DNA of 64,000 nucleotides. Source: Gnetum montanum (taxonomy: Eukaryota > Streptophyta > Gnetopsida > Gnetales > Gnetaceae). This document shows positions 1 to 12,000 of this stretch, piece by piece. Under the pieces are notes generated by a model that had not been told where the DNA came from, made no database searches, and worked only from the letters and a program-made list of their open reading frames with translations. The stretch spans positions 226,293 through 290,292 of the forward strand of contig MNCI01001065.1 in assembly GCA_015680685.1 (NCBI GenBank), written 5' to 3'. The position numbers were made by a program, and so were the translations under genes. Every line of letters begins with the position of its first letter. Position 1 is the stretch's first letter.

Positions 1-770
1 GGCATGAGCCTGCTTTGGGGAGGACCCACTGGCATTCCTATTTGGTACACCAGTTAAATTCTTTCCCTTAACATTTTTGCAATCCACTCTATTTTGTTCA
101 TTTCCATCTTGACATCTATTTCATCAATGTTATAGTTGTCTCTTTTTCTCCATCTTTCTTGTTCTTTTTCTTTCTCCATTCTATAGCTACCAAAGGTTTG
201 CGATTAGTCATGGGGGTCTTGGTCCAATTTTTTCGATTTTCTCCTAACCCCTACACCTTCAATAGTCACCACTATTATATCTCCAGACCCGTATCAGCCA
301 TACCACAACTTATCCAATGGACCTTTCGTTGAAGTAAGGTATCAACTGCATTGTGATTCATTTACCCTTGCTAATATAAAGACTATATTGTATGTGCATA
401 TGATAATCATATAACAACGGATTGGATCTGGAGGGAACACATGGAATCAATCGATGCTGAAGCAGCTATGCAAGGAACAAGATGGATGGCACACTTATGG
501 ATAGACAATGAAAGGCGCAACCTTGGCATTGGAAGCAACAGACTTCTTCTCTCTTCTCTCTTCTTTCTCAACTACCAAATAAGCCCTGATGTCAAATGTA
601 TAAAGTGCTCACTCTTGTTGTCGTGAACACTAGTGTTGTCTTGTCTTGTAATGATGATCCGTTCACATGTCATCCCATTCACCATTAGTTCCATTCAAGT
701 TAATAATCTCATACCTTCCCAATATTTTGTAAGAAACTCGAGGACGAGTTTTAATTCAGTCATGGAGGTA
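1..770. other. No recognisable gene
   Basis: AT-rich sequence with only short open frames that lack recognisable motifs or plausible splice context. I see no tRNA, no LTR end and no conserved domain. On the minus strand, bases 770-695 continue an open frame out of the neighbouring LTR-like repeat, which I take as chance read-through. Confidence 0.5.
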
Positions 771-1579
771 TGATGGGACGCGATATCGCATTCCCAACAA
801 TATCGCATACGCGATATCGCATCTTCTCCTGCGATATTGCGTATATCGCAGTGCGTCGCCAAATCTATAAATAAGAGGCAGCTCTCCCTTGTTTTGAAGT
901 TTAGGCCTAAACTGTAGTGAAACTCTGGCATTTTTTCCTCTCCAAAGATAGAATAATTTCCATGTGCCCGCAGTAGGAGCTCCAAAGTGAACGGATCTTT
1001 ATTCGAGCAAATATTGTACCTGAACACAAGTTTGTGTACGGAAATAAAGACGAACTTCTTGGATAAACCTTGCAGTTCATGGACTATGCTAAATAGGACT
1101 TTATTTATTGTTAATGTTTAAATGCTTTATTAGTTCATTAAATCTCTCCCAACCCTTCTCTCCTAGTTAATTGCATTCAGTACGACCGCTTCGAGCACGT
1201 GCGTTACGCTTGGTAATCCCAGCAACGAATAGTGTTTGGTAATCCCAAAAGGTTGCATTGGTTTAGGGTGTAAACAGTAAGTGGGAACGGATATTGATGC
1301 TAGGTTAATTAAGACTTAGTTAAAGTTAGTTAATTAGTCTCTTCACCCTCTCCCTCATTAGCATAGGCAATAAAACATAAAAGATATAAAAATCATATAC
1401 CTCAGACTTACTTAACCATACAACCGTGACAAATACAAGTAAGTCTGGGAAGACAACGAACGATTAACCTTAAGTGTTCCATAAGGCGTGTAGGCACTTA
1501 GTCTGCGAAGTTCGACTGGATCACGCGTGTAACGCTCGTATTCGTATGGTTCAGTGTAGGGGTACCTCGCCACTCATCA
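771..1579 (-). mobile_element. Solo-LTR-like repeat, family with GCGATATCGC palindromes (copy 1)
   Basis: Read on the minus strand, this 809-bp block starts TGATGAG and ends in a mutated CTCATCA-type terminus, a short inverted terminus of the TG...CA kind typical of LTRs. It matches the two plus-strand copies at 21606-22450 and 22538-23466 over most of its length. Shared landmarks are the start with the 'CCATACGAATACGAGC' type segment, the stretch on either side of the CCTCAGACTTACTT block, and the cluster of CGATATCG palindromes near the 3' end. It contains no coding interior. The flanking 5-mers (766-770 and 1580-1584) do not match, so the target duplication is not confirmed for this copy. 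It appears inserted into, or abutting, the decayed gag-protease region to its right. Confidence 0.7.
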
Positions 1580-1599
1580 GTAGTGATCACATCATCTAC

Positions 1600-4330
1600 C
1601 TGTCCTAGTAGAATTGTGATTGATTGGTCTACAAGATCTAGCTGAAAGTTATTTTTCCATAATGGTGGCAGATTCTAGGCCTTATACATATCTTCTGATA
1701 TCAAGTTCACGCACAATCCCAAATCAAGTAGAGCCTTGCACGCTTTATGATCTGCTATTTGAAGGTATACCAAGGGACTTTTTGGGTCTGTTCATTTTTT
1801 AGGAAGTGTCCCTACCTTGATCCAATGTATGACAGTCTAAGTTAGCATGACAATTATCATGTTTGCATTAGATGATAATGGAAGATTGTTATTTCCTAAT
1901 GGATAGGATGTGGATGGAGTAGAAGTATATGTGCTCCCCATACTTTGAACCTTTTTTGGCCTCACTCGAAAGAAAAATCATTTCCTAGATTGGGGTTCAT
2001 GCATGGTTGCTTCCTCTTACATGTTGACTGACTTAGTTGTGTTCTTTTGCAGGGGCTGTGATGGTAGTTCTCCTTGCATTGTAGGTGGCAGCACTAGTGA
2101 TGAAGAATTAGAAGGAGGGTTTCATGGATCTGTTATTGGTAAATGTGCATAAGGACCGTGATTCATCCTTGGGGTAGTAGGTCTATAGTATTCTGGTGGA
2201 TAATAAGGAGAAGAAGTCTGAACTAAAGTGTTCCATAGAGATATTAGATGTTGAACATAATATCCATAAGGGTATAGTTACCTATATGGATATTGTTGCC
2301 TTGGCAGTGGTATTGCCCATGTCTATGGTTGCTGCCACTATTGCTAGTATTGCTCTTGTGGTTGGGTAATATGTTAGCTAAAAGGTTGCCTTATATTACC
2401 TTGAGGATAAGGTAGCCTTCTGGGCATTCACCTTTTGACAAAGCTTAGATTGAGTGAATATATCCTAAATTCTTGTAGGTGGGCCATAACAGGGCAACAT
2501 GTCTTAAGATGTTCATACTAGCACACCTTGCCTCCTTCCTCTTCCTCTGAACTAAAGTTAGTATACCCTTCAATGGTAGCAACTTTGCCTTTGTGCTTAT
2601 AACTTTCTTGTCCTTTCCTTGCCCTTGTGAAGTGCTTATTTGGTCTTCTCTGCCATAATCTTTAGGGCTATAGCAAATTTTTCATCCATTGAATTCCACA
2701 TTTTCTCTACCTTACTTGCAATATCAGTTACTTTTGAATAAGTATAGTCTTTTTTTAGATAACATCTTCCAAGGTTTAATCCTCTTGCTTGTTACATATC
2801 CGCACATCACATTTCCTTATTGATAGATCTCTATTATACTCTTTAGCTAACTCTCTCTTCTTGAGTTCTTCTTTCTCTTTCACTACTTGATTAATTAATC
2901 TTTGAATTTGATGGACAGTCATATCTGCTAGTTGTTCTTGGGCATAAACCCCAAGGGCCTCTTTGGTTTTGTTCCTCAACCCATCTACTATGTGCCTTAG
3001 TTGTTCCTTTTGTAAGAACCCATGGCCTGGGCATCTGTGTGGTAAGGAATAATATCTACCCATTGTTGCATCAAGGGATTTGGATCTACTTTCTTAAGTT
3101 TAACACTCATAAGTAAGTCTAATATTTATCATTAAAGAGTTCCAATATGGTACTCCATATTTGAATTAATTCTAGCTCTAGGGATCTACACTAGCTTTCC
3201 ACCTTCATAATGAGTGTTCTTGGGAACAACTTTAGTTTCTACTAATCACTTTCAATGTTTTAGAGGGCATAGACATCATGGGATGCTTGAAGATGATGTT
3301 GTGGGTCTGCATTGTATTCACCCTCAAATCTAGGCATGTTTTTAATGTCTAGCAACTATCCCTTATGTGCCTTATTGGAATGTAGACTACTTGCTTGATG
3401 TTTATCATGCTATGAGTGGCCAATAGGTGTTCTTCATAGTGATCGAGTTCATAGGCTCTATTGTAGTGAACCTCTTCTGTGTTCATAATGCTTCCTTTCT
3501 TCATGTCTGATCCTTTCTCTACTTCGTTCGTAATCATCATCTTCATTATCAAAATATCTTCTTCTATGTTGTCCCTATCATGGTCTCTATATTGACATTC
3601 CTTGTTGTCAGACTCTGCAAATGAGCATGAGGAGGTGGAGGAAGTAATTGATAAATAGTGTCGACTGGTTGCCCTTTGGTGACTTCTTAATTCTTATCCT
3701 TTGGCTCATCAGAAGCCCTAAGCCTTGATCTCTACTTATATCTTGAGTCTTTTGCATTCCTTTCAAGTTTCTCTATAATAGTTTACTTCAGCTTCATGTT
3801 GATAAGATCTTCAATGTGTATAACTGGTGTGTGAGAGTGGGATCTTTGAAGTTGATAGAATTTATCAATTTAGAGTGAGGTATCTTTAATTTCCTCCAAG
3901 ACAACTATCTAAGGAGCTTTCTTTCCCTTCTCTCATTTATGTTGAACTTCCTAAGCCTCTATTGGCTAGTATAACCTATTCATGTTCTTTATGACTCAGT
4001 ATCCTTCTTGTTTGTGACTTAAGTTGGCCTTCTTGAGGTCTACTTGAAACATTCGTGGTATGGAGTGCTATAATAATAAGATTATGTTGCCCTGCATATC
4101 CCTCCATTTGAATTGTTCATCTTGGTAAAGGATGAATGTAAAGTCAGGATAATACAAATCATTGTGAGCATATGAAACTCTTGTTTGCATTGGTGCACTC
4201 TAGTCTTCATCATCATGATTTCTGTCATAACTTTTTTGTAGTTCTTTGGTAGGTGACATCCTTTCTCTCTATGTTGAATCCATGTTATAGTTTTGACACT
4301 TAACTTGTATGTGTGTTATTAAAATTGATT
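1600..4330 (-). pseudogene. Decayed Ty3/gypsy gag-protease region
   Basis: On the minus strand, broken frames with many stops and shifts read like a plant Ty3/gypsy gag followed by protease. Near 4300-4080 there is an N-terminal gag-like stretch rich in Tyr and Asp. Near 3330-3290 is a short piece of the type 'RFEGEYNADPQ', usual for gag entry motifs. The open frame 3063-2776 begins with a YYSLPH-type piece followed by a Lys/Glu-rich helix. A Pro/Tyr-rich linker follows at about 2340-2080. Near 1790-1640 there is a retropepsin-like stretch with an LDLG..VNL signature, where DSG or DTG would be expected. No intact gene remains. The region ends at the LTR-like repeat on its left, but that repeat and the one on its right lie in opposite orientations, so they are not its LTR pair. 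Confidence 0.5.
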
Positions 4331-4426
4331 TCTAGTATAAGGGTAGACTTTGTGGTTCTTAATACAACAAACTTTATAAGATCAATTACTTAGCACACAT
4401 TGATACATCCTTGGCAATGACACCAA

Positions 4427-5259
4427 TGATGAGTGGTGGAGTAATCCCAACACTTTACCATACAAGTCACGAAGCTAGCGTGTGACCAAATTGTAATATG
4501 CAAATGGACAATGTAATTATGATAATAATTGATGTTAAGTTTAAGATTGCTCTTTTCCCACTTTGAGCTAATGAAGTGCAAGTGTATGGTTTAGCTCTTA
4601 GTGAGGTGTATGATTAACTGATGTTGAGAGGCTCTTAAGTGCTCCTAAAGTAAACATGATTGAATAATTTCTAAGTCTAGTTAACTAATAAAACATAAAC
4701 CTATCTTAGCCTAATGGGAAGGACATTCAGTCTTAGTCTACCGTTCATGCCTTAGGCTTATGTAGTTATTGTTGGGATTACCAAGTGGAATTACTACTAG
4801 GCACAGCAAGCAACACCACTTTTGGGTTACCAAATAACTACACTTAGCGCTCGAAACTAGTTGTATCAATTCCACTTACTAATGACATGTAACATAAAGT
4901 GCTTGGAATGTAAATGATTAACTAAGAAAATAGTAAAGATTATGCTAAGTAAGTAAATGGAACTAAAGGAATGCTGCAATGGTAGAAAGTAATCTCAATC
5001 TCTATTACCATCATGAACTACATCCAAGTACAATTCACTAGAATAACGACACTAGACAATTGCCAAACATCACATTGCAGGCATTCACTCTCTACTATAA
5101 CTACAAAATAAAACCACAAGAGTTTCCCTAAGACTTGGAATCAAAACTTGTGGATTGTGCACCCAAGTGTTAGTATTTATAGGGCTACATGCATCCTAAG
5201 ACATCACATCAACGATGATGTAGCATGTACCACAATATTGTTGCTACAATATCACATCA
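4427..5259 (+). mobile_element. Old diverged copy of the TGATGAG LTR-like family (copy 4)
   Basis: The block starts TGATGAGTGG followed by a diverged form of the family's opening (CCAACACT..ACCATAC). It keeps the 'GGGATTACCAA...GGTTACCAAA' section and ends near an ATATCACATCA terminus. Its length of about 830 bp agrees with the other copies. The CG-rich palindromes have decayed to ATATCAC-type sequence, as expected from CpG loss, so this is the oldest copy. The right end is uncertain by several bases and no clear target duplication was found. Confidence 0.5.
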
Positions 5260-6090
5260 CAACCAAAATTGACTTTATCAAGAAGTCTCATGCTTCATTG
5301 CATTATAAAGACTCATTCTCTATCAAAATCTCTTTATGGTGGCAAGGTTACTAGTCTTTTGACATAAATGTGAGGAATATGCTTTTTAGCTTCAAGAAAT
5401 GAAGGCAAAAAAAATCCTAAATTTGTTCTTCTAGTTATAGTCAAAGATTAGGATTCAATTCAACTCCATGTGGAACTTGAAGGTCATTAAAATATATGCA
5501 AATCCTAAGAGATAGCATAAAAGGCCCTTCGAATTCAACTCTTATTCCTTGGGTATGAGAAAAAAAGTCTTAAAAAATTATTCAAGCATACCTCTCCTTA
5601 TTAGCTAAAACACCACTACAAATAATTTGGATATCTAATGTGGATTAAAAGCCCCAATTTAAAAGATGTGAGATTTAAAATCTCCAAAACTTTCTTAGTT
5701 GCTTCATGGGTTTAATTAGGCAAAGGCATCGAGAAGCCTCATCCTTCATTACACTATAAATCTTCATTCCTAGAATGTAAGAGGCATTGTGCACCCCTTA
5801 CACAAGACAACCATCTTGAACTAGTGGTCACAAAAATCTATTGATTTTTCTTATTTGCAAAAACTTAAAGCATTAGAAGTTTAAAGTATTAGTTTCATTT
5901 AGCAATGGTTTAGTGAGCATGCCTTTTTTTTTCACCTAGTAGGTGAGCACTCTAGAGGATTTTGGATTATTTAAAGGAAGGATTATCAAATTTTTCTTAT
6001 TGAGATGCAGGTTCAAGGAGATTTTTCTATGATATTGGTTAATATTTTACAAACTATTTGCAAATCTTTAGTGATCCTACCCTTATTGCT
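5260..6090. other. No gene seen; AT-rich
   Basis: AT-rich sequence with no open frame that resembles a known protein and no terminal repeats. It may contain the decayed 5' part of the LINE that follows, but I cannot read it. Confidence 0.4.
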
Positions 6091-6099
6091 AAAGATTGC

Positions 6100-8880
6100 A
6101 ATTTGATCTTGCTCTCCTAAAAATGGATGGAGGGAGTCTAGTAAGCAATAGCACATGAAGCTTTTCAAATGGCTATAGCAATACTTGAGCTTACGAACAT
6201 TCCAATTCTAGAATGTAAATTCACCTAGACTAACCTTCAAACTAAGCTTAATACTATTTTTAAAAAATTTGATCATTTTCTTATCTCTATAAAGTTACTC
6301 CAATACTTTCTTATGGCTATTAAAATAGTTCTTCAACGTGTTTCTTTTGATCCTTAGCCATTAGTTCTTAACATAGCCTATAAGAGCTCATTCTCAGACT
6401 TTTACTAGGATATTGTATGACATGAGAAGAACCAGATCACAAACATTATTAACCAAGCTTTCCAATCATCAATCTCATGAATGATCCAATTCCAAATTAC
6501 ACATAAAATTAAAAAGTTTAGAAAAAATACTCTTAGATGGAGGAAGACTTATCATCTAATTGAATGTAACAACATTCAACTTTTCTTGAGGACATTAGTA
6601 AGGTCCATCAAGAGAGAATGAATGGTGCCATTAATTGATAAGAAGAACAATGAAATTTGTTGCAACAATATTACACAACTCTAGTGTAGGAGGCAACATA
6701 TTGAACCTAAATGGATCACATAAGTCAATACTAGTTTTCATTTTTTTCAAATTTATGCCTCAAAAAGATACTCTTATACTAGGATCCTTTAATAGAACAT
6801 AGAGTAGGTGTTAACTTCAAATCAAAGGATTATTGAGGAAATAATTTTATATTTTCATGTTGATATGCTATATAAGGGTTTTAATACCCTACTATAGCTC
6901 ATCATAAGGTTTTGAGTTGTTTGGTGTGCAAACTTTTAACTACTAAATTCATATTCTTAATGTTCCTATTGCAAAAGTCAAAGACATAGGAACAATAATA
7001 AAAGCCTGGGTACAAATGGATTCTTGATAGAATCTTTTAGAAAATATTGGCCCATTATAAGAGATGACATATATAATATGCTTTATGAATTTTAGCACAT
7101 AATCTACATAGTAGGTCAATTCAATACTATATGGACTACTTTACTACTAATGAGACAACGAGCCTTAGATATTCATGACTACAAACTAATCAATATGTGC
7201 ATAGCAATTTATAAAATTAATTTCAAATTCATGGCCAATCAAATTTCAAAGATCTTGCTTATAATCATCTCTTTTAAGAAAGGTGAATTTATGAAAGGAA
7301 GGAATTTTTTTTTATTAGTTGTAAACCTAAGATATTTTATATTTAGTCTCAATACAAAAGACCTAAGTATTACATTCAAGTTTGAACATCAATATAGCAT
7401 ATGACTGTATGGATTGTGATTACATAGATCGAATTCTCTAAAGGTTTGCCTTCTTGGATCATTGGTGCTACAAATTAGCTCATTACTATAAAATCACTAG
7501 TTTCTCTCTTTGTTGAATGGTGAAAGGGTAAGAAATTTTCCAGCAACAAATGACCTCCATTAAGAAGATGTATTATGGTCATTTTTATTTGTCATAGCCA
7601 TGGAAGACAAAATGTTGATTCAAGATTACAAAGATAAAGGACTAATAAGAGATATTTCTCTAGCATATGGATGCCCAAAATTCTCCCACTCCCAGTTTGT
7701 TGATGATGTTTCTTATTTATTTAAAGACATGAGTGATATTTAAATGGAATGGTAGAATGCTTAAATAGATTTTCAATGTCATTAGGGTTGAGCAAAATTT
7801 TTTGCAAAAATAAGGTTTACAATTTTGGGATCCACAAAATGCTTTCCATGATTTGTGTGTCAAATTATAGTGCCAAGAAGCTACCTTCCCTACAAGATAT
7901 CTTGGAATCCCCATCTTCACATAATGCTTAAAATTGCAATAGTGGAATGATATCTTTCCCAAGTTCATAATATGTCTTTCAGGATAGAAAGCCAAACTAC
8001 TTTCCTAGGCAAGGAGACTCTAGCTTACTCAAGTAGTTTTACATGCTCTGCTTTCTTATATTATGAACTACTATTGGATTCCATAGGTAATGATTCAAAA
8101 ATTCAAAAATTGGAGTGAACATTCTTATGATAAGTTAATATGAATCATTCCTTACATATGCTGAGTAGAGAGGCAATCTATTAGGAGTTGAGGGATACAA
8201 CAATGTTGAAACTTGAATTTTTTTTTTAATAACATTTATTCCCAAGACATATAGTTACATTAGAATTTTATAAATTAGTATTGCTTACCAAAATCAAATC
8301 CATAACTTTGAGCTTTTAAATTAAGAGTCTTAACACTAGGTTAACACCTAAGGAGGCAATCTATTGTCTACTTAAAGTGGAAGGATAAGGATTGTGTTTC
8401 TTATAATACATTAATTATGTTCTTTTAATGAAGATTTCTTGGTAGAGTTTAGAAAAGATTAAGGAATTGTTTGCAAGCAACCACATTTGCCACTCATTTA
8501 TTCCATAATCCTACGTGGAATATTTTAGAAAACATCAACCAATGGTTTGCAAGCAATAGTACTATTCATCAAGGATTTATTTATTGAGATAATGAATGCC
8601 ACTTCTAGTTAGCTGCAACATTTTACTTTCTTACAAATCATGAAACCTAGCCTTATTTTTATTATTAGTGAAAAAAATATGTGATACTGTAGCATCAACT
8701 CTTCATAAGTAAATGTTTGTATGGGGCATTATTTACAAAAGTAGAATTATTTTGAAGAGGTATAATGATAAATGTAATTGATGTCATGCCAAGATAGAAT
8801 CTCTAAATCATTTGTTATTTAGTTGTTTGTATGTGCAAGACTTTTGGTGGTGTTTCCACTCCTTCTCTAGATATTTAATC
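6100..8880 (+). pseudogene. Decayed L1-like LINE (endonuclease end, RT, zinc-binding end)
   Basis: In shifting plus-strand frames, pieces of a plant non-LTR retrotransposon appear in the correct order. At 6260-6700 are fragments like the stretch between endonuclease and reverse transcriptase. The open frame 7150-7404 contains IAIYKI..KFMANQISKIL..IIS..KGEFMKGRNF, the start of an RT domain. At about 7690-7720 is an HSQFVDD piece, corresponding to the catalytic [YF]xDD. At about 8740-8870 is a Cys/His-rich zinc-binding-like RT-associated end (CHAKIESLNHLLFSC). Many stops and frameshifts show it has long been dead. A SINE-like copy sits inside it near 8250-8350. Ends are approximate. Confidence 0.6.
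8250..8350 (-). mobile_element. tRNA-derived SINE remnant, family A
   Basis: Read on the minus strand it has the same middle as the other family A copies: a tRNA-like head with a decayed B-box (ATGGATTTGATT) followed by the AATACTAA..TTATAAA tail section. It interrupts the decayed LINE. It is short and diverged. Confidence 0.4.
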
Positions 8881-9399
8881 CTTACTACAGTCACACAAAT
8901 TCTTTACTTATGAATTGGCCCTTTTTACTAGAAAAATGAAAATGTCGCAAGATTGAAGTGTTGCTCCCATTGCCCTGTAATTGTGTTGGCTTTTCCATAA
9001 CTCTTACCCTTTTGTTAACCATCCTCTTAGTTAAGACACAGTAGTTTTTCTTACTTGGCACTTTGCCACTACCAGATTTGGACATCCATTATTGACCCAA
9101 GCTTGTTAACTATGATGGGGTTACTTGTGGAAGCATTTATGAATGTTCATGTTTTAATCTCATTGATTTTTGTACTCTTGGATTGGGTACCTCAATTTCA
9201 TTTTTCTATCTTAGTTACACATGCATGAATTCTTCATACACTTGTGATTGATAATTTTTTATCTATGATATGTGCCTTGGCCATATTATGATGCTTTGGG
9301 AGAGAGCCATAGAGCACTGTCTCAAACTTGAATTAATATTACAATAAATTAATTTGGATTTATGCCAAGAAAATCTACTATAGAGGCTATTTCTTAATA

Positions 9400-10480
9400 T
9401 AATAACTATGAAAAAAGCATATGATAAAGTAGCTAGAAATATTATTTGGTTGACTTTACCAAGGAAAAACATCCCTAAAATTAAATTACAGTGATTCAAC
9501 ATGTGTATGAAAGAGTTGCCATAAAAATTAAAATAGCTTATTGAACCAAATCTAATTTTCTAGCTACAATAGATCTATATTAAGAGTTTGTGCTTTGCCC
9601 ATACTTATTTGAGATTGTTATGGATGAATTAACAAAGAAAATACAATATGAAATTCCTTGGTGTATGTTATTTAAATATGATAGTACGTTAGTGGATACA
9701 ACTCTAAAAAAATATTACTTCTAAAACGGAGAAGTAGAGAAATGCTTTAGAATCAAAATGCTTAAAACTTAATAGAAAGTAGAATATATAGTATACAATT
9801 TCAATAATAGCATAAATAGTAGTGAAATAGAAATTACAACTCAAAGTTAAAAAACCCTCACTGCAAATAGTTTCACTACCTAGGATCAATGTTTCAATGA
9901 GATGGTAAATTTAATAAAGTTATAAAAAATAATATTGAGGTAAGATAGTTAAAATGGGGCCAAATTAGTGGTATTCTATGTACTAAAAGAATCCTAATAA
10001 AACTAAAGGGAAAATTTTACAAAATAGTAATTAGGCCTACTATCTTATATTGGTTAGTACAAAAGAGGTATGAACAACTAATTAGTTTAGTAAAAATATG
10101 AATGCTTAGATGGATATTGAATATTACTAGAAGAAATGAATTATACAATACAAATATTAGAGGAAGACTTGGAGTGGCTTCTGTTTTAGATAAATTACAA
10201 GATTGGTATCTTAAATGGTTTGGGCATGTACAAGAAAGATCAAATAAAGAGTCCATAAGAAAAGGTTGCTATATCACTATTTTACAAGGATCATTGAAAT
10301 GAAGACCAAAAAAGACATGAAAAAAATGATTGAATATGATAAGGAAAAAATTGCAAATAAACAAAGATCTAATTGTTCATAGAGGTGAATGCAAAAACGA
10401 ACTCATAGAGTTAACCCCATTTTGTTATGAAAAGGCTATGATAATGATGATGGTACTTGCCCTAGCCATAATAGATCCGA
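9400..10480 (+). pseudogene. RTE-type LINE, 3' half of RT to 3' end
   Basis: Broken plus-strand frames follow the 3' part of plant RTE elements in order. They include AYDKVA..IIW (about 9417-9450), DELTKKIQ followed by a degraded catalytic box (about 9620-9690), and an EKCF.IK..KT stretch (about 9737-9770). Then come a LGSMF-like box (about 9880), KLKGKFYK..IRPTILY (about 10000-10055), MLRWILNITRRNELYNTNIRG (10102 onward, open to 10302) and WYLKWFGHVQ. The sequence ends in the ATGATAATGATGATGG microsatellite that typically closes RTE elements. Stops and shifts throughout show it is dead. The 5' half is absent or unreadable. Confidence 0.75.
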
Positions 10481-12000
10481 GTTTTCTTTTTCTTTGAAAA
10501 ATAAAATAAAATTTAATTATTTTTTTTATTCTAATACCTACTATGACATGTTTTCTTGAATCCATAGATTGTCATATTAAATGAAAATTTCATCTACCAT
10601 ATCTATTCAACATGTTTAAACCTATATCTTTAATATATGATAATCCATAAATATGGTTAAAAAATATAAATGAATTGGTTTGAAGAGGAAAATTTTATAA
10701 TAGATGGGAGGGTGTAAAAAATAGAATTTGCTTTTAAGTCAGCATAGGATTTACAATGCTATTCTCTAATCTTGATATGTGAAATTGTTACCCATCTATT
10801 GTATTTTTATAGACTACTCTAAAAGCACAATAAAATGATACAATAACTTTCATGAAAATTTAGGCAAGAGTGTTTAAGTTAGAAAATTTTGAATAAATGG
10901 TGACATTAAAATTTTCAAGAATTGTTCTCCTAGAAAAGAGTAGTTCTAATTTCTTATAGACACATTTCAAAACCATAAAAAAGTTAAAAGGAAAATTTCT
11001 TTAACCAAACATAATTGAATCTTGGTGTAACATGTTAAATCCAATAACCATAATTGAATCTTGGTCTAACATGTTAAATCCAATAACCTACCATAACCGA
11101 TTAGAAAACCTTTCACCAAATGAATCGCCAATTGCTTGGAGAAGCAACGTGTCATTTTTTTACAATGACACGTTATTGAACTTAACATCACAGTCAAGTG
11201 AAGCTAATAGATAAAGTGGGGAAGAAGATTGGAAGATTGATAATGTTAACATGACATAAAATGGACTTGTACCTTCATGATGTAAGTTTCCCTAGAAAAG
11301 AAAAGAAGGATGCTACAGAGCAAAATAAGATAAGGAACCTTCTCACGAGAAAGCAATGTTTCGATCTTTGTCTGATGGGTTGAGACCTTAGTCGCATCAC
11401 ATCCAATGTTGTACGTAGACGGCATTTCTGCTTTTAGAGGCACATGATAAAAGGAATCCCGTACTAATTACAAGGAATAATCTTATGACTAAACTTAATG
11501 GAGCCCATTTCTGTAATTTTTACTTCACACTGTCACCTAATCTTTGGATGTTTCGTTTTGCCTTTCTATGTCCAAGGTCGCAAGCGGGGCACTCGTTGGC
11601 GTCAATGGATACTTTGATTTACAGGAAAATGTTTGACATAAATCATAATTAATAAACCCAGTCGAAATTTTCGGTTTCCCAGGAATGCCAGAATGCAACA
11701 TATCTTTCTTTTGTTTTTCGTTTTTTTAATATTTCTAACACTGTCATAGGTCATAATCATAAGGGTACACACGTGTTATGATTTTTGCACCATAGCTAGT
11801 ATTTATTATAGCATGAATTATGTTACCAGCCACTTGCTTTTTTTTTTTAACTATGTTATGTATGGCTTTTAATTTTATATGACATGGCATTCGATTGAAC
11901 CTGTTAACAGTTGCAATTACCTAGAAACCATGTATAATTGAGATTAATTATCAAATACAATAGTTAACCCTACCAACCCAAAACCATAGCACGTAACCAA
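10481..12000. other. Non-coding, AT-rich, with a 39-bp tandem duplication
   Basis: No gene is seen. The one clear feature is a duplicated 39-bp unit at 11010-11048 and 11049-11087 (starting CATAATTGAATCTTGGT), which differs at about one base. The rest is low-complexity A/T sequence. Confidence 0.5.

Noticed and set aside
1580-4426. A single LTR element with copies 1 and 4 as its two LTRs
   Set aside because: The two LTR-like copies are in opposite orientation and of very different age.
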